Part shown: in pieces, positions 1-6,991 of the stretch
Position numbering within the stretch: the stretch's first letter is position 1
Layout of the letters: each line of letters opens with the position of its first letter
From: Acidithiobacillus sp.
GTDB taxonomy: Bacteria; Pseudomonadota; Gammaproteobacteria; Acidithiobacillales; Acidithiobacillaceae
Direction of reading: 5' to 3'
Length of the DNA stretch: 10,561 bases
NCBI GenBank assembly: GCA_028065135.1
Contig: JAPTWR010000126.1
Coordinates: 1 to 10,561, forward strand
Translations under genes and position numbers: made by a program
Notes under the pieces: generated by a model
Database searches by the model: none
The model's input: only the letters and a program-made list of their open reading frames with translations
Told to the model about the DNA's origin: nothing

Positions 1-170
1 CCGGCAAAGCGGTCTGCGGCTTCTTCTGCTGAGTCGAAGACGAAACTGGAGGTGGGGAAGATGGCTTCGCTGTGCTCTTGCTCCTGGGTACGGTGAATAC
101 CGGCACGGATGGCGATGGTTTCCGGACGCAGCCGGTCCGCCCAGTCGGGGTTGGTATTTTTGGTGTTCAT
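1..170 (-). CDS. metZ: O-succinylhomoserine sulfhydrylase MetZ, N-terminal part (cut by window edge)
   Basis: This is the first 56 codons of a gene that runs off the left edge. The translation begins MNTKNTNPDWADRLRPETIA and continues with conserved blocks RAGIHRT, EHSEAIFPTSSFVFDSAEEA and a final RFA. This matches the start of the PLP-dependent Cys/Met metabolism enzymes of the MetZ type, which make homocysteine from O-succinylhomoserine and sulfide in the cytoplasm (family knowledge). The PLP lysine lies beyond the edge and cannot be checked. The ATG at 170 overlaps the purF TGA by 4 bases (ATGA) and is preceded by AGGAG with a 5-base spacer, so the start is well supported and translation is probably coupled to purF. 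Position directly after purF is where metZ sits in many Beta- and Gammaproteobacteria. MetB or MetY are close relatives, but the N-terminal wording and the position favour MetZ. Confidence 0.9.
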   Translation of the reverse strand, partial: MNTKNTNPDWADRLRPETIAIRAGIHRTQEQEHSEAIFPTSSFVFDSAEEAADRFA

Positions 171-1612
171 CGCAGCTCCTTGATCAGGTGCAGTTGGCGC
201 GAGCCATGTCCTTCGGGCGTCGGTAACGGATAATCATCGCTGAAGCAGGCATCGCAGAAACCCTGCCCACGCCCCCCCACCGCCTCATACAAAGCGTCCA
301 GGGTAATGTAGCCCAGGCTGTCGGCGCCGATGATTTTACGCACCTCTTCAATGCTGTGCTGGGCCGCGATGAGCTGGGAGCGATCCGGAGTATCGATGCC
401 GTAATAGCAGGGGCCGATCGTGGGCGGCGCGCTGACCACGAAATGCACCTCGCGCGCGCCGGCGGCCCGCACCAGACTGACGATTTTAGCGCTGGTGGTG
501 CCCCGAACGATGGAATCATCCACCAGAACCACCCGTTTGCCACGCAGTATGTTGGGCTGGGCATTGAGCTTGACCTTAACCCCGAAATCACGACCACGCT
601 GTGCCGGTTGAATGAAGGTGCGGCCCACATAGTGATTGCGGATCAGCCCCAACTCGAAGGACAGACCGGAGGCCTCGGCATAGCCCATGGCCGCCGCAAC
701 CCCGGAATCGGGGACCGGCACCACCACGTCTGCGTCGCGCGGATGCAGGCGCGCCAGCGCCTGGCCGATGCGCTTGCGCGCCGAATATACATGAATGCCA
801 TCCAGCACGCTATCCGGACGGGCGAAATAGATATATTCAAAGACGCACATACGCCGGCCAACGGACGCGAACGGCTTACGGCTCTCGATGCCGCTTTTGG
901 AAATGACGATCAGTTCGCCTGGCTCGACATCACGGACAAACTCCGCCCCCATGAGGTCGAGGGCGCAGGTCTCGGAGGCCAGCACAAAGCCGCCGGAGTC
1001 GATCAGACGCCCCAGCACCAGCGGCCGAAAACCCATGGGGTCGCGTACCCCGATCAACCGGCTCTCGGTCAGACAGACCAGGGAATAGGCGCCGGAAACC
1101 TGCTGCAAGGCCGCCGCCAGGCGGGAACCGGCATCGTCGCCCGGAACACGGGCGAGCAGGTGAACGATGACCTCGGTATCCATATCGGTATGGAATATGG
1201 CCCCCTCCCGCTCCAGCCGAGTGCGGAGTTCCACCGCATTGACCAGATTGCCGTTATGGCCGACGGCAAAGGCACCATGTCGGTAATTGATAAATATGGG
1301 CTGGGTGTTGCGTAATTCCGAGCCACCTGCAGTCGAATAACGCACATGGCCGATCGCCTGTTCGCCGGGCAGCTTGCTGATCTGTTCCAGTCCAAAGACA
1401 TCTGCCACCCGCCCCATACCGCGCTGCACAAAGAGCTTACCTCCGTCACCCGAAACGATGCCCGCCGACTCCTGTCCCCGGTGTTGCAGGGCATAGAGGC
1501 CGAGATACGTCAGGTTGGCGGCTTCGGGATGGCCAAAGACCCCGACGACCCCGCATTCATCATGGAAATGGTCGTCGTCCACGGCATGCTGCATCACATT
1601 GTCATTTTGCAA
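167..1612 (-). CDS. purF: Amidophosphoribosyltransferase PurF, Bacillus-type with propeptide and Fe-S cysteines
   Basis: PurF catalyses the first committed step of purine synthesis, making phosphoribosylamine from PRPP and glutamine in the cytoplasm. The 481-residue reading has an N-terminal glutamine amidotransferase domain beginning at Cys20 (CGVVGVFG), with QHRGQESAGI (43-52), HVRYSTAG (89-96) and HNGNLVNA (119-126). The C-terminal phosphoribosyltransferase domain carries the PRPP loop VVLVDDSIVRGTTS (361-374). Cys256, Cys402, Cys453 and Cys456 match the four 4Fe-4S ligands of the Bacillus subtilis enzyme, and the residues before Cys20 would be a cleaved propeptide. The E. coli-type enzyme lacks both. 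The chosen start is TTG at 1612, with GGAG 10 bases upstream and an 11-base overlap with cvpA. An in-frame ATG at 1594 would give a 13-residue propeptide but has no Shine-Dalgarno sequence. The identity is certain; the start is not. Confidence 0.97.
   Translation of the reverse strand: MQNDNVMQHAVDDDHFHDECGVVGVFGHPEAANLTYLGLYALQHRGQESAGIVSGDGGKLFVQRGMGRVADVFGLEQISKLPGEQAIGHVRYSTAGGSELRNTQPIFINYRHGAFAVGHNGNLVNAVELRTRLEREGAIFHTDMDTEVIVHLLARVPGDDAGSRLAAALQQVSGAYSLVCLTESRLIGVRDPMGFRPLVLGRLIDSGGFVLASETCALDLMGAEFVRDVEPGELIVISKSGIESRKPFASVGRRMCVFEYIYFARPDSVLDGIHVYSARKRIGQALARLHPRDADVVVPVPDSGVAAAMGYAEASGLSFELGLIRNHYVGRTFIQPAQRGRDFGVKVKLNAQPNILRGKRVVLVDDSIVRGTTSAKIVSLVRAAGAREVHFVVSAPPTIGPCYYGIDTPDRSQLIAAQHSIEEVRKIIGADSLGYITLDALYEAVGGRGQGFCDACFSDDYPLPTPEGHGSRQLHLIKELR
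171..180 (-). promoter_or_regulatory. Ribosome binding site of metZ
   Basis: AGGAG (180 to 176) sits 5 bases ahead of the metZ ATG, within the last codons of purF. It fixes the metZ start at 170. Confidence 0.75.
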
Positions 1613-2099
1613 ATTTTTGCGACTCCAAATAGGAGACGGCAGGTGCCGTCAACGATTGCGACCAGCGGCTCACCGGCTCCTGTGCCAGCCAGGAACTCTC
1701 CCACCAGGGGGACCGGGACAGGCCCGCAGACTGCACCAGAGTAACTACGATGGCAATCAGTACCAGTCCCCGCAAAAAACCGAAGAAAGCCCCCAAAAAC
1801 CGGTCCGTCGCCCCGAAACCAATGCCGTATAATAGCTTACGAACGACAAAAGCGCATAGGGTCCCGACGATCAGGCAGGCAAAAAAAAGGAGGAGAGAGG
1901 CTAACGGCACTCGCCAGTCCACGGGGATCTGCGCAGGCAGCCGGGGCGCCAGCCAACTGCCGCCCCAGTTCCAGGCCACATAAAACCCACCGACCCACGC
2001 CGCCAGGGAAAAAAACTCGCGCACCATTCCGCGGAAAAGGCCCCAGAGTGCAGACAGCACTACCAGCCCCACCGTGGCGGCATCTACCCACAAGATCAT
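1602..2099 (-). CDS. cvpA: CvpA family inner-membrane protein (colicin V production)
   Basis: This 165-residue hydrophobic protein has four likely membrane segments at about residues 4-22, 28-46, 64-86 and 102-124. A conserved-looking GLFRGMVREF follows the first segment and GFLRGLVL lies in the last. Length, topology and position directly before purF match the CvpA family, needed for colicin V export in E. coli and linked to envelope stress tolerance in some bacteria; the molecular function is not settled. The ATG at 2099 overlaps the folC TGA by 4 bases, and the TGA at 1604-1602 lies inside purF. No strong Shine-Dalgarno sequence precedes it (GATGAG about 9 bases away is the best), so it probably depends on coupling to folC. 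In many gammaproteobacteria dedD lies between folC and cvpA; here it is absent. A colicin role is unlikely in this context. Confidence 0.9.
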   Translation of the reverse strand: MILWVDAATVGLVVLSALWGLFRGMVREFFSLAAWVGGFYVAWNWGGSWLAPRLPAQIPVDWRVPLASLLLFFACLIVGTLCAFVVRKLLYGIGFGATDRFLGAFFGFLRGLVLIAIVVTLVQSAGLSRSPWWESSWLAQEPVSRWSQSLTAPAVSYLESQKFAK

Positions 2100-3385
2100 G
2101 ACGGGTCACTCATCAGCCATGCCATCGGTAACTGTTTGACGAGATGAAAGGAACCGAAGCAAAGCAGAATATCTCCGGTCGCCAGCGTCGTTCTGGACCG
2201 CGCCAGGGCCTGTTCCATGCTGGCATCCGCCGATACCGCCGTTGCCCCCAGCCCCTGGAGGGTATCGCGGAGCTGCAGCATCGTCGCCGCACGCGGGGTA
2301 TCGGTGATCTCCAGCACATGCCAGGCATCCACCTCGTGCAGCAGTGGCGCGAGTGTGCCTGCGATATCCTTGTCGGCGAGCATGCCGACAACGGCGTGAC
2401 ATCGCCCGGAGCCCTTTCGTGCCGCCAGCAACGCCGCCAGTTGCCGCGCCGCCTGCGGGTTATGGGCGACATCCACCAGCAGGTCGGGGCCATTCTTACC
2501 CCAAGGCTGAAGCCATTGACAGCGACCCGGCAATTGCGGCAGCAGCGTCCATGCGGAAACCGCCGCATCGGACACTGGTAACTTCTCCTGCAGCAACGAC
2601 ACGGCCGCCAGCGCCAGCGCCAGATTGGCCCACTGTACGCCGCCCCCCCACAAAGGCGGGGGCACCTCCTTCCCGAGCCCGAATCCTGACCATTTCCCGC
2701 GCAGTGGATCAATATGAAAGTCCCGCCCCAACCGCTGGAGGGGTACTTCGTCGCGTACCGCAGCCTCCAGCACCGACGCGCAGGGGTCTTCCATATCCCC
2801 ATAGAGGGCGGGCACTCCACGACGGAATATACCCGCCTTTTCACGGCCGATGGCGGCGCGATCGGATCCCAGCCAGTCCTGATGGTCCAGATCCACGGTG
2901 GTTACGATACTGCAATCCGGGGTAAAGGCATTGACCGCATCCAGACGTCCCCCCAGGCCGACCTCCAGAATCGCCACGTCGACCCTGGCGACAAGCATCA
3001 TCCGTACCGCAGCGAGGGTCGCGATCTCGAAATAGGTGAGCGGGATCTGTCGAACTGTGGCGGTGATTTCCGTGAATTGCTGATGCCAGAGGGATGCGGG
3101 TGCAGGCTGGCCATCCAGCCGCAGGCGTTCGGTAAACTGCCAGAGGTGCGGGCTGGTATAAGCGCCAACACGATAGCCCGCCTGGCGATAGAAGGTCTCT
3201 AAATAAACCACCGTGGAGCCTTTGCCATTGGTGCCACCCACCAGTATTACCGGCATGGGCAAACGCCCGGGCATCTTCAGCGCCGCCAGAGCGGCCCGCA
3301 TTCGCTCCAGACCCATGACGATTTGCTCCGGTGGTCCGGCCAGTTCAGCGACCCGGTCGCTGAGAGAATCCGCCAGCAGTGCCAC
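2096..3385 (-). CDS. folC: Bifunctional dihydrofolate synthase / folylpolyglutamate synthase FolC
   Basis: FolC is an ATP-dependent ligase that adds glutamate to dihydropteroate and to tetrahydrofolates. The 429 residues show a Mur-ligase-like fold: the ATP-binding loop GGTNGKGS (50-57), TSPHL (78-82), the metal-site glutamate Glu142 in ILEVGLGGRLDAVN (140-153), DHQDWLG (168-174), the lysine expected to be carbamylated, Lys184, in GREKAGIFR, LPGRCQWL (287-294), and the C-terminal domain start VDVAHNPQAA (305-314). The length is normal for the family. The start is GTG at 3385, 28 bases after the accD stop; GGGAG lies 12 bases upstream, a long spacer. The next in-frame Met (residue 24) would remove conserved N-terminal sequence, so GTG is preferred. 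It ends in ATGA shared with cvpA. The folate product supplies one-carbon units to purine and methionine synthesis, fitting its neighbours purF and metZ. Confidence 0.95.
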   Translation of the reverse strand: MALLADSLSDRVAELAGPPEQIVMGLERMRAALAALKMPGRLPMPVILVGGTNGKGSTVVYLETFYRQAGYRVGAYTSPHLWQFTERLRLDGQPAPASLWHQQFTEITATVRQIPLTYFEIATLAAVRMMLVARVDVAILEVGLGGRLDAVNAFTPDCSIVTTVDLDHQDWLGSDRAAIGREKAGIFRRGVPALYGDMEDPCASVLEAAVRDEVPLQRLGRDFHIDPLRGKWSGFGLGKEVPPPLWGGGVQWANLALALAAVSLLQEKLPVSDAAVSAWTLLPQLPGRCQWLQPWGKNGPDLLVDVAHNPQAARQLAALLAARKGSGRCHAVVGMLADKDIAGTLAPLLHEVDAWHVLEITDTPRAATMLQLRDTLQGLGATAVSADASMEQALARSRTTLATGDILLCFGSFHLVKQLPMAWLMSDPS

Positions 3386-3413
3386 CGGCTACACCCGCTC
3401 CCGTGCGCCGCGT

Positions 3414-4298
3414 TTAATGCGGACTCGGGGCATGGGTCAGCATCCCCAGCATCTCGCTCACCACCGCGCGCATCTGGCGGCGATCGACAATCTGATCGAT
3501 GGCGCCGTGCTCCAGCAAATATTCCGCGTGCTGAAAACCCTCCGGCAGCTTTTCACGGATGGTCTGCTCGATCACCCGCGGGCCGGCAAATCCGATCAGG
3601 GCCTTGGGCTCCGCGATCAGAATATCTCCCAGGGTGGCCAGACTGGCGGAGACACCGCCCATGGTCGGATCGGTGAGCACCGAGATGAAAGGCACCCCCG
3701 CCTTGGCCAGCCGCTCCACGGCGGCAGAAGTCTTGGCCATCTGCATCAGGGAAAATAGTCCTTCCTGCATCCGTGCCCCGCCACTGGCACTAAAGCAGAC
3801 CAATGGACAGCGCTCGGTCAGCGCAGTCTCCGCTGCACGGGCAAAACGGGCCCCCACCACCGATCCCATGCTCCCGCCCATGAACTCGAAGGCAAAAGCG
3901 GCAACCACCACCGGGCGCCCTTCCAGGAGGCCGCGCATCACCACCAGGGCGTCTTTCTCTCCGGACTTGGCCTGGGCTTCCTGCAGGCGGTCCTTATAGC
4001 GCTTCTGATCCTTGAAGCGCAGGGGATCCACCGGAACGTATTCCTTCGCAATCTCCAGCCGGGGTTCTGCATCGAGGAAGAAATCCAGACGCCGCCGGGC
4101 GCTGATCCGCTGATGATGTCCGCAGTGGGGGCAAACGTAAAGATTTTCCTCCAGCTCCGTACGGTAGAGCACCACCTGACAGGTGGGGCACTTGGACCAC
4201 AGTCCCTCAGGTACGGTGCGCTTGTTCTCGCTCACAACGGAGGCGTCTGCCGACGTTTTTTTGATTTTGGGTGGCAGTATCCGATCGAACCAGCTCAT
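3414..4298 (-). CDS. accD: Acetyl-CoA carboxylase carboxyltransferase beta subunit AccD
   Basis: AccD pairs with AccA (not in this window) to transfer the carboxyl group from biotin to acetyl-CoA, giving malonyl-CoA for fatty-acid synthesis. The 294-residue protein opens with the family signature [13 protein letters not shown] and a zinc ribbon with Cys37, Cys40, Cys56 and Cys59 (C-X2-C-X15-C-X2-C). The carboxyltransferase domain follows, with the [11 protein letters not shown] oxyanion-hole region, then [12 protein letters not shown] and [11 protein letters not shown]. The length is close to the E. coli protein (304). The start is secure: ATG at 4298 overlaps the trpA stop by 4 bases and follows AAGGAG with a 6-base spacer, the strongest ribosome site in the window. 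Placement after trpA rather than with accA is the usual arrangement in many proteobacteria. The E. coli AccD zinc domain can bind its own mRNA; whether this happens here is unknown. Confidence 0.97.
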   Translation of the reverse strand: MSWFDRILPPKIKKTSADASVVSENKRTVPEGLWSKCPTCQVVLYRTELEENLYVCPHCGHHQRISARRRLDFFLDAEPRLEIAKEYVPVDPLRFKDQKRYKDRLQEAQAKSGEKDALVVMRGLLEGRPVVVAAFAFEFMGGSMGSVVGARFARAAETALTERCPLVCFSASGGARMQEGLFSLMQMAKTSAAVERLAKAGVPFISVLTDPTMGGVSASLATLGDILIAEPKALIGFAGPRVIEQTIREKLPEGFQHAEYLLEHGAIDQIVDRRQMRAVVSEMLGMLTHAPSPH

Positions 4299-5113
4299 GC
4301 GCCTCTCCTTTCCGTACTCCGCACGGCCTGGACCAGCGGCTCGATAAAGCGGGTCGCCGCCGCAATGGCTTCCTCATCCGTCGCACATGCCGCCAGTTGA
4401 TCGACCAGTGCACTGCCGACGACCACCGCGTCGGCCCCGGTCGCCACCCGCGCTACCGTCGCCGCATCGCGAATGCCAAAACCGATGGCCACGGGCAGGC
4501 CCAGTTGTTGGCGCAGTTGCTGTACCCGCTCCAGAACCTCAGCCCAGTCCGCCTGGGCTGCGCCGGTAATACCGCGCAGAGATACATAATATACAAAACC
4601 ACTGCCCATACTGCGGACGGTCGCCACGCGTTCCGGCCCGCTGGTCGGCGCCAGCAGGAAAATGGGATCGATACCCTGCTGGCGGAGAACGACGGCTTCA
4701 CCGCGCCCCTCCTCCGGGGTCAGATCCACCAGAATGACACCGTCCACCCCCGCCGTCGCAGCAGCCTCGGCAAACAAGGTTATACCCATGGCTTCTACCG
4801 GATTCAGATAACCCATGAGAATGATGGGCGTGTGGCTGTTGGTCGTGCGGAATTCGCGCACCCACTCCAGGACCATGCGCAGCTTCACCCCCCGCGCCAG
4901 CGCCCGCTCACTGGCGCGCTGGATGCTGGGACCATCGGCCATGGGGTCGGAAAAGGGCATCCCCAGTTCGATGGCATCGACACCCGCGGCGACCAGCGCA
5001 TGCATCAGGGGCACCGTCGCGGTCAGGGATGGGTCACCCGCCGTCATGAAAGGAATGAGGGCGGCACGACCCGCATCCCGGAGTTGGGCAAACAGCCCGG
5101 CGAGACGGCTCAT
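4295..5113 (-). CDS. trpA: Tryptophan synthase alpha subunit TrpA
   Basis: TrpA cleaves indole-3-glycerol phosphate to indole and glyceraldehyde 3-phosphate; indole passes through a tunnel to TrpB in the alpha2-beta2 complex. The 272-residue TIM-barrel protein begins [20 protein letters not shown], and its catalytic residues fall at the canonical numbers: Glu49 in [12 protein letters not shown] and Asp60 in [30 protein letters not shown] and AIGFGIRD are the expected barrel strands and phosphate-binding loops. The length is close to E. coli (268). The ATG at 5113 shares ATGA with the trpB stop and has GGAGGG 9 bases upstream, so start and coupling are both clear. Coupling suits a partner needed in equal amounts with TrpB. 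Its own TGA overlaps the accD ATG. Confidence 0.98.
   Translation of the reverse strand: MSRLAGLFAQLRDAGRAALIPFMTAGDPSLTATVPLMHALVAAGVDAIELGMPFSDPMADGPSIQRASERALARGVKLRMVLEWVREFRTTNSHTPIILMGYLNPVEAMGITLFAEAAATAGVDGVILVDLTPEEGRGEAVVLRQQGIDPIFLLAPTSGPERVATVRSMGSGFVYYVSLRGITGAAQADWAEVLERVQQLRQQLGLPVAIGFGIRDAATVARVATGADAVVVGSALVDQLAACATDEEAIAAATRFIEPLVQAVRSTERRGA
4299..4311 (-). promoter_or_regulatory. Strong ribosome binding site of accD
   Basis: AAAGGAG followed by AGGCGC lies just ahead of the accD ATG, inside the last codons of trpA. It gives accD independent initiation strength besides the ATGA overlap. Confidence 0.8.
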
Positions 5114-6309
5114 AAATGAATACCCTCCAGGGTGGCGACGGTATGGATATCCTTATCGCCTCGCCCGGACAGGTTGACGATAATGGTCTGATCAGAGCGC
5201 ATGGTCGGCGCCAGGCGGAAGGCGTGGGCCAGCGCATGGGCGCTTTCCAGCGCCGGAATGATGCCCTCGGTGCGGCACAGGCGATGGAAGGCGGCCAGCG
5301 CTTCTTCATCGGTAGCCGCCACATACTCTGCCCGGCCGGTATCCTTCAGATAGGCATGCTCTGGTCCCACCCCCGGATAGTCCAGCCCCGCCGAGATGGA
5401 GTGGGTTGGCAGAATCTGCCCGTCTTCGTCTTCCATCAGGTAGGTCCGGTTACCATGCAATACCCCTGGACGTCCGGTAGTGAGGGGGGCGGCGTGTTGT
5501 CCGGTGCCAAGACCCAGACCACCTGCTTCGACACCGATCATCCGCACCGCCTTATCTTCGATAAAGGGATAAAACAGGCCGATGGCATTGCTGCCCCCGC
5601 CCACGCAGGCGATCAGACAATCGGGGAGCCGTCCCGTCAGCTCGAGGCACTGCGCCCGCGCTTCGTCGCCAATGACCCGGTGGAAGTCCCGCACCATAGC
5701 CGGATAGGGATGCGGTCCCGCCACCGTTCCGATCACGTAAAAAGTGCTTTCGACATTGGTTACCCAGTCCCGCAAAGCTTCGTTGAGCGCATCCTTCAGG
5801 GTGCGGGTACCGCTGCTGACCGCCGCCACCTGCGCACCCAGCAAACGCATGCGAAACACATTGCTGGACTGGCGCCGGATATCTTCCTCGCCCATATACA
5901 CCAAGCATTCCATGCCATAGCGCGTCGCGACCGTCGCCGTGGCGACGCCATGCTGCCCCGCGCCCGTCTCGGCGATTACCCGTTTTTTGCCCATACGCCG
6001 GGCGAGCAGCGCCTGACCGACGGCATTATTGATTTTGTGCGCGCCAGTGTGGTTGAGGTCCTCCCGCTTGAGATATATTTGCGCTCCACCCAACTCCCTG
6101 GAAAGGCGCCCGGCATGATAGAGTGGATTGGGACGGCCGACGAACTGGCGCAGTTCGCTGTGCAACTCGGCACGAAACTCCGGATCCTGCTGCGCCTCCT
6201 GGTAGGCATGCTCCAGTTCCTCCAGCGCCGGAATCAGGGTTTCTGCAACGAAACGTCCGCCGTAAGGACCATAGTGTCCGAACGCGTCCGGTAAAGCATA
6301 AGTTCCCAT
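5110..6309 (-). CDS. trpB: Tryptophan synthase beta subunit TrpB
   Basis: TrpB is the PLP enzyme that condenses indole with serine to give tryptophan, working in complex with TrpA. The chosen start gives 399 residues (E. coli 397). It shows [16 protein letters not shown] near the N-terminus, the PLP lysine Lys92 in [10 protein letters not shown], the catalytic glutamate Glu114 in AETGAGQHG, the phosphate-binding GGGSNAIG, and a final SGRGDKD block. The reading frame stays open up to 6363, but the ATG at 6309 is the right start. It follows the trpF TGA by 10 bases, those bases hold GGGAG with a 5-base spacer, and the extra 18 residues upstream overlap trpF and have no family counterpart. The gene ends in an ATGA overlap with trpA. 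Confidence 0.98.
   Translation of the reverse strand: MGTYALPDAFGHYGPYGGRFVAETLIPALEELEHAYQEAQQDPEFRAELHSELRQFVGRPNPLYHAGRLSRELGGAQIYLKREDLNHTGAHKINNAVGQALLARRMGKKRVIAETGAGQHGVATATVATRYGMECLVYMGEEDIRRQSSNVFRMRLLGAQVAAVSSGTRTLKDALNEALRDWVTNVESTFYVIGTVAGPHPYPAMVRDFHRVIGDEARAQCLELTGRLPDCLIACVGGGSNAIGLFYPFIEDKAVRMIGVEAGGLGLGTGQHAAPLTTGRPGVLHGNRTYLMEDEDGQILPTHSISAGLDYPGVGPEHAYLKDTGRAEYVAATDEEALAAFHRLCRTEGIIPALESAHALAHAFRLAPTMRSDQTIIVNLSGRGDKDIHTVATLEGIHL
5114..5128 (-). promoter_or_regulatory. Ribosome binding site of trpA
   Basis: GGAGGG (5128 to 5123) with a 9-base AT-rich spacer precedes the trpA ATG. It is embedded in the end of trpB. Confidence 0.75.
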
Positions 6310-6319
6310 TCTCTCTCCC
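6310..6319 (-). promoter_or_regulatory. Ribosome binding site of trpB
   Basis: The whole 10-base trpF-trpB gap reads GGGAGAGAGA. GGGAG sits 5 bases ahead of ATG 6309 and decides the trpB start against the longer in-frame reading from 6363. Confidence 0.8.
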
Positions 6320-6931
6320 TCAGGTACCGCGCACCCGTGCGACAAACCGTGCCATTTTGTCATGATCTTTGCGTCCGGGCGACCGCTCCACCCCGCTGCT
6401 CACATCTACCGCATAAGGCCGGGCGATGGCGATGGCCTCGGCAACATTTTCAGCATGCAGCCCACCCGCCAGAATCAACGGCTTGCCCAGATCCGGCAGT
6501 CGCCACCAGTCGAAACTCCGGCCCGAGCCCCCCCAGACGCCCGGCGCGGCGCAGTCCAGCAGCAGTCCCTGCGCGTCGTGATAGGCGTCCACCGCCGGCC
6601 GCAGGTCTTGCGCTGCAGTCACCCGCAACACCTTGATGTAGGGACGGCCGAATCCCCGGCAGAGGGATGGCGATTCATCACCATGAAATTGCAGGACATC
6701 CAGAGGGCACTGCTGCAGCGTAGAGGCGACATCGGCAGCTTCCGCGTTGACGAAAAGGCCGACGCGCGTGACGAACGGCGGCAGTGCCGCAAGAATTTTC
6801 CGGGCACGCACAGCATCCAGCGCCCGCGGACTGCTCTGGTAGAACACCAGCCCGACGGCATCCGCGCCGGCGGCGGCCGCCGCGCGGGCGTCCTCCGCAT
6901 TCGTGATACCGCATATCTTGATACGCACCAT
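6320..6931 (-). CDS. trpF: Phosphoribosylanthranilate isomerase TrpF
   Basis: TrpF isomerises phosphoribosylanthranilate to the carboxyphenylamino-deoxyribulose phosphate, the third step of tryptophan synthesis from chorismate. With the ATG at 6931 the protein has 203 residues. The general base Cys7 (RIKICGIT) and the general acid Asp126 ([10 protein letters not shown]) fall at the numbers of the well-studied Thermotoga enzyme. LQFHGDE (80-86), GGSGRSFDW (134-142), LAGGL (154-158) and DVSSGVE (176-182) are the other barrel signatures. A GTG at 6937 would add two residues (Val/Met-Pro). Neither start has a Shine-Dalgarno sequence, but an extended -10 element ending at 6938 would place transcription start on the A of ATG 6931, so a leaderless start is inferred. 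It is the first gene of the trpF-metZ run. The rest of the pathway (trpE, trpG, trpD, trpC) is not in this window. Confidence 0.96.
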   Translation of the reverse strand: MVRIKICGITNAEDARAAAAAGADAVGLVFYQSSPRALDAVRARKILAALPPFVTRVGLFVNAEAADVASTLQQCPLDVLQFHGDESPSLCRGFGRPYIKVLRVTAAQDLRPAVDAYHDAQGLLLDCAAPGVWGGSGRSFDWWRLPDLGKPLILAGGLHAENVAEAIAIARPYAVDVSSGVERSPGRKDHDKMARFVARVRGT

Positions 6932-6937
6932 CGGCAC

Positions 6938-6946
6938 ATTCTAACA
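6938..6946 (-). promoter_or_regulatory. Candidate extended -10 promoter for the trpF operon
   Basis: TGTTAGAAT fits the extended -10 pattern TG-N-TATAAT with one mismatch (TAGAAT, 6943 to 6938). Six bases (GTGCCG) separate it from ATG 6931, so the A of the ATG is the expected +1. No convincing -35 hexamer is found at 15-18 bases spacing, as is tolerated for extended -10 promoters. This is a sequence match only. Confidence 0.5.
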
Positions 6947-6966
6947 CTGCGACTGGCAGAAAGCAT

Positions 6967-6990
6967 GAGCGCCGCCGACCGGCAGCGCCC
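6967..6990 (-). terminator. GC-rich hairpin after truA, possible terminator
   Basis: Starting one base after the truA stop codon, the minus strand folds into a 10-pair stem (6990-6981 with 6976-6967, two G-U pairs) around a 4-base GGTC loop. The bases that follow are ATGCTTTCTG, only a weak T tract. It could be an inefficient intrinsic terminator or a 3'-end-stabilising hairpin for the fimV-truA message. It lies just upstream of the candidate trpF promoter. Confidence 0.45.
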
Positions 6991-6991
6991 G

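Noticed and set aside
356..1315. A 319-codon plus-strand open frame opposite purF
   Set aside because: It is a shadow of purF codon use in GC-rich DNA. Its translation resembles no family I know, and purF on the other strand has every catalytic motif.
4271..6294. Long plus-strand open frames (282 and 392 codons) opposite trpA and trpB
   Set aside because: They run antisense to unmistakable trpA and trpB, have Arg/His/Gln-rich low-information translations and no ribosome sites, and are typical antisense openness of GC-rich genes.
6310..6363. Upstream extension of trpB by 18 codons
   Set aside because: It overlaps the end of trpF, lacks a ribosome site and adds residues absent from the family, while ATG 6309 has GGGAG at ideal spacing.
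6932..6937. GTG at 6937 as trpF start
   Set aside because: No ribosome site, and it would fall upstream of the inferred +1; ATG 6931 gives the usual [10 protein letters not shown] beginning.
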